A stretch of 64,000 nucleotides of DNA from contig CM063502.1 of the NCBI GenBank assembly GCA_032207245.1, positions 67,701,116 to 67,765,115 of the forward strand. Direction: 5' to 3'. A model generated the notes under the pieces. The model was given only the letters and a program-made list of their open reading frames with translations. It was not told the DNA's origin and did no database searches. Of the stretch, positions 1 through 12,793 are shown in pieces. How positions within the stretch are numbered: the first letter of the stretch is position 1; each line of letters opens with the position of its first letter. Made by a program: the position numbers and the translations under genes. This stretch comes from Pardosa pseudoannulata. Its lineage: Eukaryota > Arthropoda > Arachnida > Araneae > Lycosidae.

Positions 1-997
1 TGGGGAATAACTCCACCTACTTTCGTGATTTTTATCCAGATTTCCTTTCATAAGCTTATAAAAGCGCTAAACACATCTATAGAATATTCTTGTCTAAATA
101 AGCTAGTGCTTGACTTAAGTGAATGCAAATGAAGGTTAGGATTTCCTTTGGAATCTAATTAGAAGATGCCAGATCTCAGATTTCTTTGCCGTTATTAGTG
201 GATTCTGTTCACTTAGAATGTAAATGTTCTCTAGAATTCTACGAATAAAAAAATATCTTCACCCAGGGGGAGTGCTGGTTGGCTTGAGCTATCCCTAAGC
301 GAAATGTTGGGATAATAAGGACGAAAACGTATGTGAGAAACACAATAGTGTAACTGCGTCTGTTTAGCTTCTTTCAATCTCCGAGGAAATATTGAAGTTA
401 GCATTAATGATGTTATCGATGGATTAGCAAAGAAAAAGGATTAAATTCAAATGTATAGTTTCTTTACATAATTGAATTTTATTTTTTCTTTTGCAGTACT
501 TCTTAGGTTTAATCCTCTTTTATTTATTTCAACCGAATAAGTCAGTGTAAATAGGATTAATAAAGTAATTAATCAAAATGAGATTTAATTCATATTAACG
601 CATATATTTTAGATTATTAGTAAATCTTCTATTTCTTATAGTTTAATTTGATATATTGATCTTAGTGAAGCGGTTACGTTTTAGCTTGTTAAGGCCTGAC
701 ACAAAATTCTGATTGCATGTTTGCCCACAGATCTTGCTTAACACTGTTAGTGGTAAAGTAGTTTAGATGAAAACAGTAAAATTAGTGTATATGTAAATAA
801 TTCTCTGCTGCTTATTAACTGCTTACAAAATGTTTTCTATGTATAGTGAGTCAAGAAAAACACTAGTACACCATTTTTTCTGTTTGAGATTTCAAAAGTG
901 AACGACGCGAGAAAAACACGCTAGAAGGCATCGTTAATGCTCAATAAAGTGTAAAACTGAAATTATGTGAAGTTTCCTAAAACTGAGAATTTTGTAT
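1..997. other. Intergenic, nothing recognised
   Basis: AT-rich sequence with no exon-like reading frame, tRNA-like box or clear repeat that I can support. Confidence 0.5.
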
Positions 998-1020
998 AGT
1001 GTAAGAGTTTTACTTTAACT

Positions 1021-1363
1021 CTGTTCTTCCATAGCCATCTAGCCGAACGATGGCCGATTGGTTAGGGTGCTGGCCTTCGGTACCGGAGTTCGTGAATTCG
1101 AATCCCACAGCGACATGGATGTTAGTAGCCATTCTGAATCGGCTTTAAGTTGTAGGTCCCGGTCTCATTAGCCCTCGTGTTGCAAAAAATAGACCGTAAT
1201 ACTCCAAACCAAACCCAAACCCATCTAAATAAGTACTACGCTATTTAAATATTGTGCAACATTAAAATTCTTTGAGTAAAAATATAAATTAATATTTGTT
1301 ATTTAATTTACAATGTGTCAAAACTTATCACTTTGAAAACCTCAAATTGAACATAAAAGCCTC
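1021..1363 (+). mobile_element. tRNA-derived SINE (family 1) in a 343-bp insert
   Basis: From about 1042 the sequence has a pol III A box (TGGCCGATTGG), a diverged B-box region (attcgaatcc), the body shared by all family-1 copies in this window (cggctttaag, cattagccctcgtgttgc) and the tail actccaaaccaaaccc. A perfect 23-bp direct repeat lies at 998-1020 and 1364-1386 and is read as the target-site duplication. The insert is therefore about 160 bp longer than the SINE itself. The extra 3' part (about 1223-1363) is not recognised elsewhere in the window. Confidence 0.75.
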
Positions 1364-1386
1364 AGTGTAAGAGTTTTACTTTAACT

Positions 1387-2597
1387 GACTGTACTAAAAT
1401 GCTTCATTTTCTAAAATACAGTGTACCAGTATCTACGATAGTGATTTTGCAATAGTTAGGGATTTCATTCACAGCACAAAAAGAGTCATACTTAAAAGTA
1501 TGATCTATGAAACTGTAAAAATGGATATTATGGAAATAGGAAAGTCACGAATTAAAAAGTTCAAATCCGTACAAGTCATACAATTTGTTAAAAAGAAAAT
1601 AACCTAATATATCAAGTCTCCCCATTCTAGGATTCGATTAATAAAAAGGCACATATCATCCCCACTCACCTACCTCTATTTGAAATCCCTGGATGCTCCT
1701 ACAGGACCATTTCGTGAGCTATTTCGATTTATCCTATTTTTAGCCTGTCTCTAACCTGTACAGAAACATATGCAACATCTACGGCTACATTATCAGTTTA
1801 TATGAGGAAATTCATAATACTCTGAAAAAGTGAAAGGAATGATAAAAAGTTAAGATCTAAGGAGCCGGCGAAATACTAAATATTTTGAATAGAACCAGAA
1901 TATAAATATTTATTTTAATTCGTAGCGCAGTAATACGTCAAAACGCTACTTTATTTTATTTATTTATCTTTGTTGTTGTTATAACAGCGATGTTGTTTGA
2001 AGTAAGACTGCGTAATTGATTTTTTTTTTTTTTTTTTTTTAAATTATTTGTTAAACATTTTTTAAAAGGGGATTAAATGTACCTACATATATTTTCAAAA
2101 ACATAAAAATTTAAAATATTAGAAGTATAAATCTATGAGTATTTCGTAGGACTTAAAAACATGTTTCGGAATAGAGTGCTTTGAATTAACTGAAAAAGTA
2201 TATTTTAAAGGTTTTAAGCATTATAGATTGTATCTGAAATACAATTTTAAATATCTTTAAATTTTTTATTATTTTTAGATGTGTTCCTATGAAATTAAGA
2301 AAAGTCATTAAATCAATTTCACTTTTAACTTGACTGACGGTGGTTATTAAAGTAAAGTAAACAACATTTTATCTATATACGACTGATGTTTTTCATCCTA
2401 TCACTTTATGTGATTGATAGGCAGCTATGTGTTCATGTATAAATAATTGTTATATTTAAACTCTTAAAAATATACCAACATCAAATAACTGACATTAATC
2501 TGCATTAAGATGTGTGAAAATATCTGGTTATAAAAATGGCATTTAACTAAAAATGTCAAAAGAGGACTGATAAAGTATATTTCTGCCTTCCTGTAGT
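1387..2597. other. Intergenic, nothing recognised
   Basis: AT-rich sequence with a T homopolymer of about 20 bases near 2020-2040. No gene or named repeat is seen. Confidence 0.5.
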
Positions 2598-2716
2598 GAC
2601 GAACTCTTGTTGGTATGAACATTCATAGCTGTTCGAAATCGGTTTTAAACAGTAGATCTTATACTAATTAACCCCCCATGTAGCAAAAAGTTGGCTGTAG
2701 CGCTCCCAATCAGCCA
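2598..2716 (+). mobile_element. Decayed family-1 SINE, 3' part
   Basis: Diverged matches to the SINE body occur in order: catagctgttcg, aatcggttttaa, ctaattaaccccccatgt, agcaaaaagt and gcgctccca. The A box end is missing. No target-site duplication was found. Confidence 0.6.
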
Positions 2717-3149
2717 ACCATAATTCAGATATAGTATCTCGGACATTGTAGTATTGGTGTTCGATATATAGGACCGAATTTATTAATTCCTCTATAACTC
2801 TTTCATATGCATTTCTACGTATAACTATTTGCAGCTTTACAATTTTTAAATTGTGAAGAAACTTTCCCTTCAAAATTACATTTAAAAAGTTCTTGACTAA
2901 AGTAACATACTTTTATTATGCAAAGAAAAAGAATATGAAACTATCCTCGTATTCAATACATCTCTATTTTTACTGCTATCGGTACGTTGATTGTCAGAAG
3001 CAAAAATTCGTATCTTAAAAGTTTCGGTGTTGTCATTAGTAACTCACATACGATTACCCTGCTACATTAAGATATTGATAATAAACATTTCGATTTCTTC
3101 CACACATTGCTTTAAAAAAAACTCATTTTCTTACTTCAAATAGTTTAGC

Positions 3150-3620
3150 TACCCTTTCGGTTATACAACTATCACCATAAAACTCGAACGAATTCGTGAT
3201 GCAAAAGACCTTGCTCTGCTTAATCGACTAGTGCGTGAAACTATCCAGCCAAAAATTCTCGTCAACTATTTTTTATAGTTTGTTTCCAGAATAAAAAAAA
3301 ATAGCTTAAATATGTAAAAAAAAATTCCATTGTTTTCTTTTAATTCGATCGTTTACTCGATGTCGTCTTCTTCTGATATTTTACTTTCGATTTCGCTTTA
3401 AAAAATTTCCCTTTCGTTACGCCTTAGTAAAACTCGTCGTTCATTCTTGAATAACCACTGGAAGATCACCCGAGGCTGTGGGTTGGTGAAGGGAAAAAAA
3501 ATGAATCGTTTTCACTTGTTCAACCACTTATGTTTCCTTCTGCATTTTTTGTGACGTCACATCAGTTACGAGTACGACGAAATCAATGACTGAGGAAAAG
3601 CCGGAGACAACTCGTTTGGT
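3150..3620 (+). promoter_or_regulatory. CpG-richer stretch with a perfect CRE site
   Basis: CpG dinucleotides are clearly denser here than in the surrounding AT-rich DNA (for example around 3345-3440). The palindrome GTGACGTCAC, containing a perfect CREB/ATF site TGACGTCA, is at 3551-3560. In a genome with CpG depletion such a patch can mark a promoter. It could serve an upstream untranslated exon of the Shroom gene, but no splice link can be shown. The strand is assumed from that gene. Confidence 0.25.
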
Positions 3621-3670
3621 TGCCAGAAGTATTTCCATATCGCCGATGTGCAAAGCAGCTATGGGAATAC
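3606..3670 (+). repeat. Direct repeat, copy 1 (pair with 4218)
   Basis: About 64 bp beginning gacaactcgttt and ending tgggaata is repeated in the same orientation 612 bp downstream with about ten differences. It is not part of the SINE families seen here. Confidence 0.6.
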
Positions 3671-4217
3671 CAAACTTTCTTTGTCAACCCTTTATGGCGA
3701 CAGTGGACTTTCAGCCGGTTGAATTTTGACCAGGAATTCAATATTCCCAACCTTTTAAATTGTTTAATATATCTATGGTGGATAATAAAATTTTATATTA
3801 TCCGATGTCCTATAATAACACTAAATTTCACAATAAAGCTTTTTCTGTATTACACACAAATTTTTGAAATACGTCAGGTACTGTCACGACAAACTGTCGT
3901 ATCTCTCACAAATTTATCAACTATTTGCAATATAGTATATAAAATAAAAATTTGTCTAAATTAATGTTTTGGACCACAGAATCTGTCAATCCTATACTTA
4001 AAAGAGCTATTACAGACATTTTGTACAGAAAAATGAAATTTCTTTTTCCTATTATAACTTTTTCCTCCTAATATTTTCTTTGGATGTTTATAATAACATT
4101 TCAATGTTGTTCCCATTCTAAAGTATGCTATCACTAAAAATGTCAACAATAATTATAAAGAGAATGTGCATGAGTTATATCTGAAACAATTAACAACTTT
4201 TTAACTATTTTGCTAGT

Positions 4218-4281
4218 GACAACTCGTTTAACTGCCAGAAGGATTTACATATCGCCGACGTGCAGACCAGCGTGGGAATAT
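4218..4281 (+). repeat. Direct repeat, copy 2
   Basis: Second copy of the 3606-3670 sequence. Shared blocks include gacaactcgttt, tgccagaag, catatcgccga and tgggaata. The 547 bp between the copies is AT-rich with no recognised gene. Confidence 0.6.
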
Positions 4282-5789
4282 AAGAGAGTGTGGCTACTTT
4301 CACATAAATATGTTTACTAAATTTCGAGAAAATTGGTTAATAACCAAATACATTAGTTATGGAAATCCAGTGTTGCCTTAAGAACTCATTGCTAAAACCA
4401 TTCTACTACAAATGCTTCCGTAATAGCAATAAACCCTAAAATTCAAAATGTATAGGTTTTTCTTTTAATAAAAGAAAAAAATATTTCGATCAGAACAGAG
4501 TTAAAATCCAGTAAGGGTCTTTAGTTTGTTCCCTGATTAGAAGCAGAGAAAGATAAATACGTAAATTAATAAACAATATTCATTTCTAATAATTCTCTAT
4601 TTCAAGAAGTAGAAATCTAAACAAAGTTTTTTCTGGCAGATAGGCTACTAAATCTTTTGCTACACTTTTGGATATTTTTCCAGGATTTTGAAGAAAAAAT
4701 TGGTTTAGGTATAAAGTTCACTAAAGTACCTTAAACAAATATTCTCTGTTGGCTTTAGTCATCGAATAAAGTTTCCCCACTATCAAATTTTATTTCTCGT
4801 ATATTACTCATATCTGCGTTTTAGTTACTACTGTATACCAAGAAAAAACATTTACCGGCGAATCAACTTTATTTCGGATTTTATAACATTTCAGATTGTT
4901 ATTTCGATCCCTGTTTGAAAACTTGAAATATATTTATTAAAAAGAGAGGGTGAGTTAGAAAATATCTTAGTTTATTTCGATTTTACGTGCTATGTAACCC
5001 GATTTTATTTTCTCTGCTTCCTGAATTAAAGTATTTTTTTGGCTTAAAGACCAAACTTTTCTCTTTATATTGATAAAACATTTTATTAAATAAATTGCGG
5101 TCTTGCGTTATTACTTGCTAAAGATAATGCCCTAACACCTATGTTTTACGTCATTTCTTTGATACTGCCAAATTTAAGAAGCTTTTTCTGCTTTTGCCAT
5201 TTTACCAAATCTTTCTTCAGAAATAAGCTATTGATCTCGTCACTAGGCTATGACACATGGCTATAATAGATATTTTTCTACCCTATTTATGTAGCGTTGG
5301 GGAATCAATACAAATTTTCACGTGTACACTCAATTCGCTCTTGTGTTATGACTCTCTTTTACCTCATTTTCCCTCAAGCAACAATGTTATTATTTCAGCT
5401 AAGTGAGTTTCATTAGCTGTAGAATTCGTTTACACACTACTTTAAAAATAAATGTCTTAAAATTTTACACGGGGAAAAATCTGTAACGTTAATTATCTTT
5501 AAATTATTCAATAAATACATTTAAATTTTTTAAGAAAAAACTTGTTTTAGGAGTGTTGTAATATTCTATTCAAATATTAATTTCAACATCTACTCTTTTT
5601 AAGATGAAATACCTAGGTTAAAAAAATTACTGGCCTGATAGATTTTAAATGTCATTCAGAATGCAAGTGATAAAATTTTAACATCCAAAATATCTTCAAT
5701 CGCTTAATGCATTTATCTTACAAAGGGCTTTTCGATAGAAAATGGGATTAAAAAGACTTTATTTGTTTAGATTTTATCCTTTAAATGTC
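4282..5789. other. Intergenic, nothing recognised
   Basis: AT-rich sequence without a reading frame, tRNA-like box or repeat that I can support. Confidence 0.5.
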
Positions 5790-6250
5790 TCCGACCCAAT
5801 GCAAACAACCCCGTGACAAAGAATTCCAGCCGGTCAAGTAAAAACTTTCGAGAAATGTTGCGTTGCACCTCGAAGTATATTTACTTGATTGCAGAGGCAG
5901 ATAGGTGCGTGTGCGTCAGCTTAAACATATCTTTAGTTATAGCAACCCTTTGGTGTGGCGCGCTTCAACGAACCGGGAAAGTAATAGCTGTGCGCGCTCA
6001 ACAGGTTTCATCGTTGGGCTCTAAAAGAATGAATATATTCTACTGACATAACCAATCGCTTCCTGCTGTACACTCGTCTGTTTGTTTCAGAAAGAGCAGA
6101 GTTTCGATTGTTCTACGCGGAACAAAGGGTCGATTCTGTCAAGAAACCTCTCTGCTTATTGATATCTGATAGTGTTTCAGCGGCTCATCCAATTCCGTTT
6201 TATCTCTCATGAATTTTTTTTTATTCCTTCCTGCTGAACTTACTGTAGTG
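5790..6250 (+). promoter_or_regulatory. Candidate Shroom promoter / 5' untranslated exon
   Basis: This stretch has far more CpG and a higher GC content than its surroundings, for example ggtgtggcgcgc near 5950 and gctgtgcgcgc near 5990. It sits 0.6-1 kb upstream of the first coding exon. A probable splice acceptor at 6791-6792 precedes the start codon, so an upstream non-coding exon is expected, and this is the most likely place for it. No TATA box or initiator could be fixed with confidence. Confidence 0.35.
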
Positions 6251-6814
6251 AAACGTGGTGTGTAACAATGGCGACTTACTCCCTGTTAGTATACTTATTA
6301 TGAGTACATTATCTGGATTCCACTTCGCAATAACCGTTTCATTGTTGGATTAAAATGGTCGTGACTGGATTTTCTTGCAAATGTCACATTTAGGTGGCAT
6401 TTTAATAGCGGCTTTATCATGGTGATCATGATTTTATTTGTGTGTTAGATCCTGTCACAGAAACATACTTAACGAATTAACTCCTGCAATAAATGTTTTA
6501 GTTGCGAAATTTCATTTGTTATGTTTTCTCGTCATAAGGTATACTTCTTTAAAGCGTTTTCGAAACTGTTTATTTTATTGAAGCCTAATAGTTTAGCACT
6601 TATCACTCTTAGTTTATATTTCAGGATTTATTTTATATTAATAAATTTCGTGAATATTGTGTGATTTGAATTTTGTCTAATTCGTGTCTAGAAGTGCTAT
6701 TTTAAATTGCGTTGTGTATACTTTTGTTATTTTAAGTTACATTTATTTCCCAGGTCTTTGATCCTGATTTATTTTCTTTATATTTTATATAGCATATATC
6801 CCAAAAATTCCTAC

Positions 6815-7649
6815 ATGTCATACAGAAGTGAAAGAAAGATCGGAAGGCAAGGTTTTGATGGTAAATACAGGCGATCCTTTCACACTTCTGCATCATCTGT
6901 GGATCTTACAACTTTGGGGTCAAGTTTCCAGGACGGTAAAGATGGATACTCACCTAATAGCTGGGAACAAAGGCATAACATACGACAGCATGGCACCACT
7001 GTTATATTTCATTCAGATTGCCTGCAACCTGGAAGTCGTCTACAAAGAAGCAGTTCACAAGATTGTGTCCTTGCTGAAGAACCAGCATTAAATAAGACTG
7101 ACAACATATCAAACAGTATACAGCAGGAGTCAGAACACAATCAGTCATCAACCAGTATTAATACACAATGTTCTAATAATCAAGGTGTTCCCATACAGTC
7201 AGTGCCATACCCCCCAGCTAGTCACGAGAGAAATGCATCCGAAACTCAAAACTCATCATCTGACTCTCATCTAAATGACTCTACCAAAGTTGCGTCATCG
7301 CAAACCCCCGACAGTGTTGTAAAGAACAGTGATACCGCAAGTGAAGATTCGTCTTCATTGGATAATAGGATTTTGACAGATGACAGCTTTGTTGATGGTG
7401 ACAGTGACACCGGTAGTTTTATAAATGTTGACCATAATCAAAATGCTGTGAAAAACAACCATGTTGATGAATCTAATTCTAAAATCATAAATGGAAGTGA
7501 TTTAAACAGAATCAACAATGGAACTCAAACTATCACTACACCTAGATTACGTCGCAAATGTTCAAAGACGAAGGAAGAACTTGAATGCGAGCAGTTATCG
7601 ATTGATTTTGTCAATCAATGTGGAGACACAGCCTTGAAAAATCTACTAA
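6815..7649 (+). CDS. shroom: Shroom coding exon 1
   Basis: Encodes residues 1-278. The donor is a perfect gtaagt at 7650, leaving phase 1. The frame stays open upstream to 6707, but that part translates to a run of Phe/Tyr/Leu/Ile typical of intron and ends at a tract plus AG at 6791-6792, so translation probably starts at MSYRSERK (6815). Confidence 0.85.
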
Positions 7650-10600
7650 GTAAGTAAATTATTTATACATTCTTAAAAGAAAATTTGGTAACCTCATGAA
7701 ATATGTTACGAATGAAAGGTAAAATCTAAAAATTGTTTTCTAGAACTCCCATTACAGCAGTAAGTTTTTAAAAATAATACACTTTTTTTAAATATAAATT
7801 GCATAATACAATATTTTTTAAAATTAAGCATATTAATTGCATAATGCACAAAAATATTTCTTAATTTATAATTTCTCTTATATAATCATAATTAGAATGG
7901 AGTCTAAATCAGCATAGCAGTAACTACTGTCGCGTAGTCTTTTATATTCAGTCATTCATTAAATAAGAATAAAATGTACCAGTGTATATGAATTATTTGG
8001 AAAATACAATTCTTTATGACCAGTAATATTATTACCCAGAAAACTTAATGGAAAATAAAATGCAGTATTTATATCGCTTTTTCGGAATTTCTTATAACAG
8101 AAAATATATTGGTTCCAAATGCATTCTGGAAAATCATTGAAATTTAAATATAGCTAGGAATTTCTGTCCCTATTTACTTTGTTATTCTGTGTTTACATCC
8201 TAGAATATTATTTTCTGTAGAATTATGTAAAAGATGAAGTTTTCTTTAAGCTGCTTTTATTCAATCATTTACGGTAGAAAATAATTGAACAAAAGCAGAA
8301 TATTTTCAGGATTACTTTACGTAAGATTTCCATTCTTTCCTCTGTCTTTCTTAGAAAAACAATCAATTTTATTCCAACAGTTTTTATAATATAAAGATTG
8401 AAATTTTATGCTTGAAAAAGTGCATTTGGTATTTTTTAATTTTTTAAGTATCAAATTATTGTATTATACACAATTAAGCACCTATTTTGTAACTCTAATT
8501 TCTGATTTTCAACATCATATTTATATAGTATTAGCCCTAAGATCAGATGAATAAGTAAGGCACTGGCCTTTCACTTTTGGAGATTTCAAATGCATATGAA
8601 AGCATATAATGATATAAAGGCATAGATGTTCATAGCAACAAACATTTAGCGCCAAGCATTAGTGTTAAGGAAAAAAAAACCTCACGGTATTTATCCAAAC
8701 CAAACCCTAAATATATGAGTGTTGAATTATATTATACAAATTATAATTTCTATTTAAAATAATTCTGAACTACTTATATTAAGTTGAATCTACCACAGTA
8801 TTTATAAATTGCTCATTATTTATATAACATTAAGGAGAGATTAAGTAGTAATTTATACAAATTTGGATTATTATCCTCAAAACTACGAAATAACTATTTT
8901 TCGTTTTTAAAATTATATATGTTTGGTGCTCTGTGCTTCGTCTTGCCAAAAGTCCTGTAGATATTTTTTATGAACTGTGTAGGAAAGATTTATTTTTAAC
9001 TCGCTGTGTCAATTTTAACAAAAGGTAATAATGAAGCCATAAAAATTGTTATATTTTTTTCTTTACTTGTTTACCTCACTCTTTTCTGTAATGCATTTGA
9101 GCGTAAAAACGAGATAATTATCAATATATATATATTAGAAAAATTAAATTTTTATATCAAATTGAAGCTAAATATTGTTTTTATTCCGTACATCTAGAGA
9201 AGTGTCTGAAATATTCGGTTTAAAAAAAATCAAAATCTCATAAAAATTATAAGTTAAAAGCTGTAGTATTGATTATGCTATAGATTAAAATTTAACGTAA
9301 TAATATAATTGATAATTGGAAAATAAAATGAATATTTAGCTTCAATTTATATATAAAGTAAATTATTAAAAGTACAAATAATTTTTCTTTTTTTAGTTCC
9401 CTCACCCAATCATAAGACCATATCTGATTACATGGAAGGTCTGCTGAACTTGGAGCTAGAAACTGGTGGATTTCCTGTCCAAAGAAATCACGTAGCAAAC
9501 AACCCACCAAATAATGAAAACAAACAAAGGTAAGCTTCAAAATAGTTAGCTAAAATATTTTTTAGAAATACACATACTTGCTTCATCCCTCCAGCCTTTT
9601 AAGCCTCATATGAAGCTACTTAAGTAGAATTGAATAGAGTCATAATGAACAAATTATTTCCGGCATAGCTGTTTGGTTAAATATGAACTACATTTAAAAT
9701 CAATTTTAACTCGCCGTAAAAGTTAAAAACTGTACGTAAACGTCAAACGGTTTAACCACCAATAACAAGTTAATTCCAAAAATTCACATCCTTCAGAATA
9801 ATGAGATTAGTTTTGATAACTTTGTCACTTCGTAATCCTAAAAACGTTTCTTATAGAGAATGAGTTGTAATGAAGTTTGATAAATTTTACTTCACAATTA
9901 TCAAAGTTGTATTAATAAATTTTGTTGCTTCCTTATTAGGTAATATTAGGTTCCATTTGATAGATACTTACCAGATAAGGATATTAGGTATTAAGTACTT
10001 TTACGGTTCATTTAAACGAAAAATTCACATTATAATACTAAGACAGAAAATGCTGTGTATCCAGAAACAAAAAGGCCTAACGATGGTCGAATGGTTAGAG
10101 TGCTAACCTTCGGTACCGCAGTTCATGGGTTCGAATCCCACTAGGCATGGATGTTCGTAGCCGTTCGGAATCGGCTTTAAGCTGTAGGTGCCGGTCTTAT
10201 TAGCCCTCGTGTTGCAAAAAGGAGACCGTGACACTCCAAACCAAACCAGAAGGAAAAAAATAATAGAAGAAAATAATAGTCATAAAGTTAGGTCACTTAA
10301 AATATTTTTTGTTAGTTTGTGTGATTTTTTTTTAAATTTTCATTCATAGTTATAATCTCTTACAAATTATTATAATTTTCTAGTCTGTCAAAAAGTAACA
10401 TTTTTATCTTGTGAATAAATTAACGTCACTTCATATTTCTTAAAAGAAATCTAACAATCTTGATTTTTATAATAATAAAGTAGCATAAATCATATTTATA
10501 TTAATATTACTGGAAAGTAATATGAATTTTTTTTAGTCCTTTTTGATACTTAACACATAAATGGTATATAAAGGACTTTATAGAAATATCTACGAGAAAA

Positions 10601-12713
10601 AAAATCACATTACAATAAAAAAAATATTTAGTGCTCCGAACTATAAACTATTGTATGAACTGAAGAAAATAATAACCATAGATTTACGACTCTAGAAATA
10701 TTTTTATGTTAGTTGTTTGTGTGATGTTAGTTTCAGCAATCTTACTCTTCCCTTTATATATTATCAGACAACAACAAGTAAAACGGCTGTTCAAGCAGGA
10801 GAAAAAAAATTCTCCCAAAGAAAGGCCTTTTTCGTAATTAATAAATGAGTCCCCTTTTCATCCTCTGGTTTTGGCTAGGAAAGAAAAAGAAAACTAAGAC
10901 TTCTTGTTTTACTGCAATTTTTTTTTCTAGTTCCCGTTTTAAAATCTCTTTTTTTAATATTATTTATTAGTTTTATGGTTCATTATTTGTAATTTTTATA
11001 TTTTGTTCTAATCTGTTAAAAATTGTTTTATTTTTTCTATTTTGTCAATAAGTTATATTTTTATCTTGGATTCAAGATTTCAAAAGATGTATCTTTGTTT
11101 TTTTTTAATAAAAAATGGAGGTATTGAAGGAAAGGTGGACTTTTCAAAGCTTTGTTATAAATTATTAAATTAGAGTTAGGAAACTTTGTACACGTGTATA
11201 GTGAAGTATAACAAATTTAATACCATTTTTTTCAGTGGGAAAGTTTTTAATAATTTCATTAACATTTTTTGATCTGTTTTAAAAATTATCCTTGAGATGT
11301 ATTTTTTTTAAATCCCTACAAAATTTTTACGAAACGATCCGCTTGGTTTCTTTAGGTCTCATGCTGATAAAAACGTAGACCATAATGATCCAAACAAAAC
11401 ATTTCTAATGTATATTAAACCGAATCTGTCAATCGTTTTATATTTTTGATTCATTTAAATTCCGATTCATCAACCTCAATTTAAAATCAGTAAAGTGTGT
11501 ATTTTCCAAAACGTGTTTTCTTTAGTAAAATTATTGCAAATAACAGTAATATATTTCTTTCTGTTTTTTAGGGATGAAAAATGGATCAACAATGACAGAT
11601 GCAATTCTTTGTTTAATTCCAAAATGAGGATCAATCAATGCATGGAAATGAATGATAATCAATGCATTGACGACGAAGAGGAATTGAAGAAAAGAAAGGT
11701 ACACATATATTTTAGTTAATATCGCAAGACATTTAGAGACTTAAAGTGGTTTAATTTATGAAATAACATTTTGACTCAATGACATAAGATTCTTGACAAT
11801 CATATCTAAAACGTCTTCTTGTATTATGTCTAGAATATAATAAACAAATGTAATACATTATTTAATGAACGTAAAACCTACAGTTACTTCTTTGAATTGA
11901 AATGTTCATAAATATTCAAGGACTATAAAAACTACATAAAATCGGTATATTTAAGGGTCAATTTCAGATTATTTAAATCAGTAATAGAATGCATGTATGG
12001 GCAATGCTTTAAGATATTAATAGTATTATTTTCTTTGGGGGTAATTCATTAGCATTTAACTACTATCGATGTGTTTTGTGAGATAAAACCGTTTCCAGTT
12101 GTTAATTTCAATTAATTGTAACTACCTTACAACTCGGTTAGCAACCTTGACAATACGTTGCAGGGAAATTCTTAGAAAGACATCAAATATGATTTAGAGG
12201 TTTCAAAATTCTGAGGCATGAAATATGCCCAACCGCACGACATTAGTTAAAGTTTAAGTTAAGACGTATCAAAGGTTTAAAACTTATCCTTTACCTTGTA
12301 AATGGGATCTAATATCAACTTCCAATAACCTAAAATTGTACTATCCCAATTGATAAAAAAGATTGCCGCTTTTTGGAAATTTCTTTCAAATAATTCTATA
12401 AAACAAACAATTTTCGCATTAAATAAAAAATATATATATTGCATTCGATACAGCCCGTCAATTGTTATTCGTAAAGTAACTTAAGTTCAAATTATCATAT
12501 AACAATTTTGATTTTTCATTAAAATGACGAGAAATGTGCGATATATAGTACAAAATAACTGCATAAAAATGTGATAGAAACAGCTATTTCAAAAATCAAT
12601 CGTAATTACAAAAAATGATAAATTTAATTTGGTTTTAATTAAAAAAAATGAAAATTTTAGTCTATCCACGCTCTTTATTGATTTATTTTCATTGATAGTA
12701 AGTACACACACAC

Positions 12714-12793
<80 letters not shown>

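Noticed and set aside
1021..1240. Functional tRNA gene at the A/B boxes
   Set aside because: The boxes are those of a repeated SINE body with a long non-tRNA part, and the copies do not form a full cloverleaf acceptor stem.
3620..3964. 114-codon open frame on the plus strand
   Set aside because: It starts inside the 64-bp direct repeat and soon becomes Ile/Phe/Tyr-rich as expected from AT-rich DNA. No domain or splice context was seen.
5813..6046. 77-codon open frame upstream of Shroom
   Set aside because: It lies in the CpG-richer candidate promoter/5' UTR. The composition gives no family match and the frame does not connect to the Shroom frame.
6828..7091. 87-codon frame within Shroom exon 1
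   Set aside because: Out-of-frame shadow of the Shroom coding sequence.
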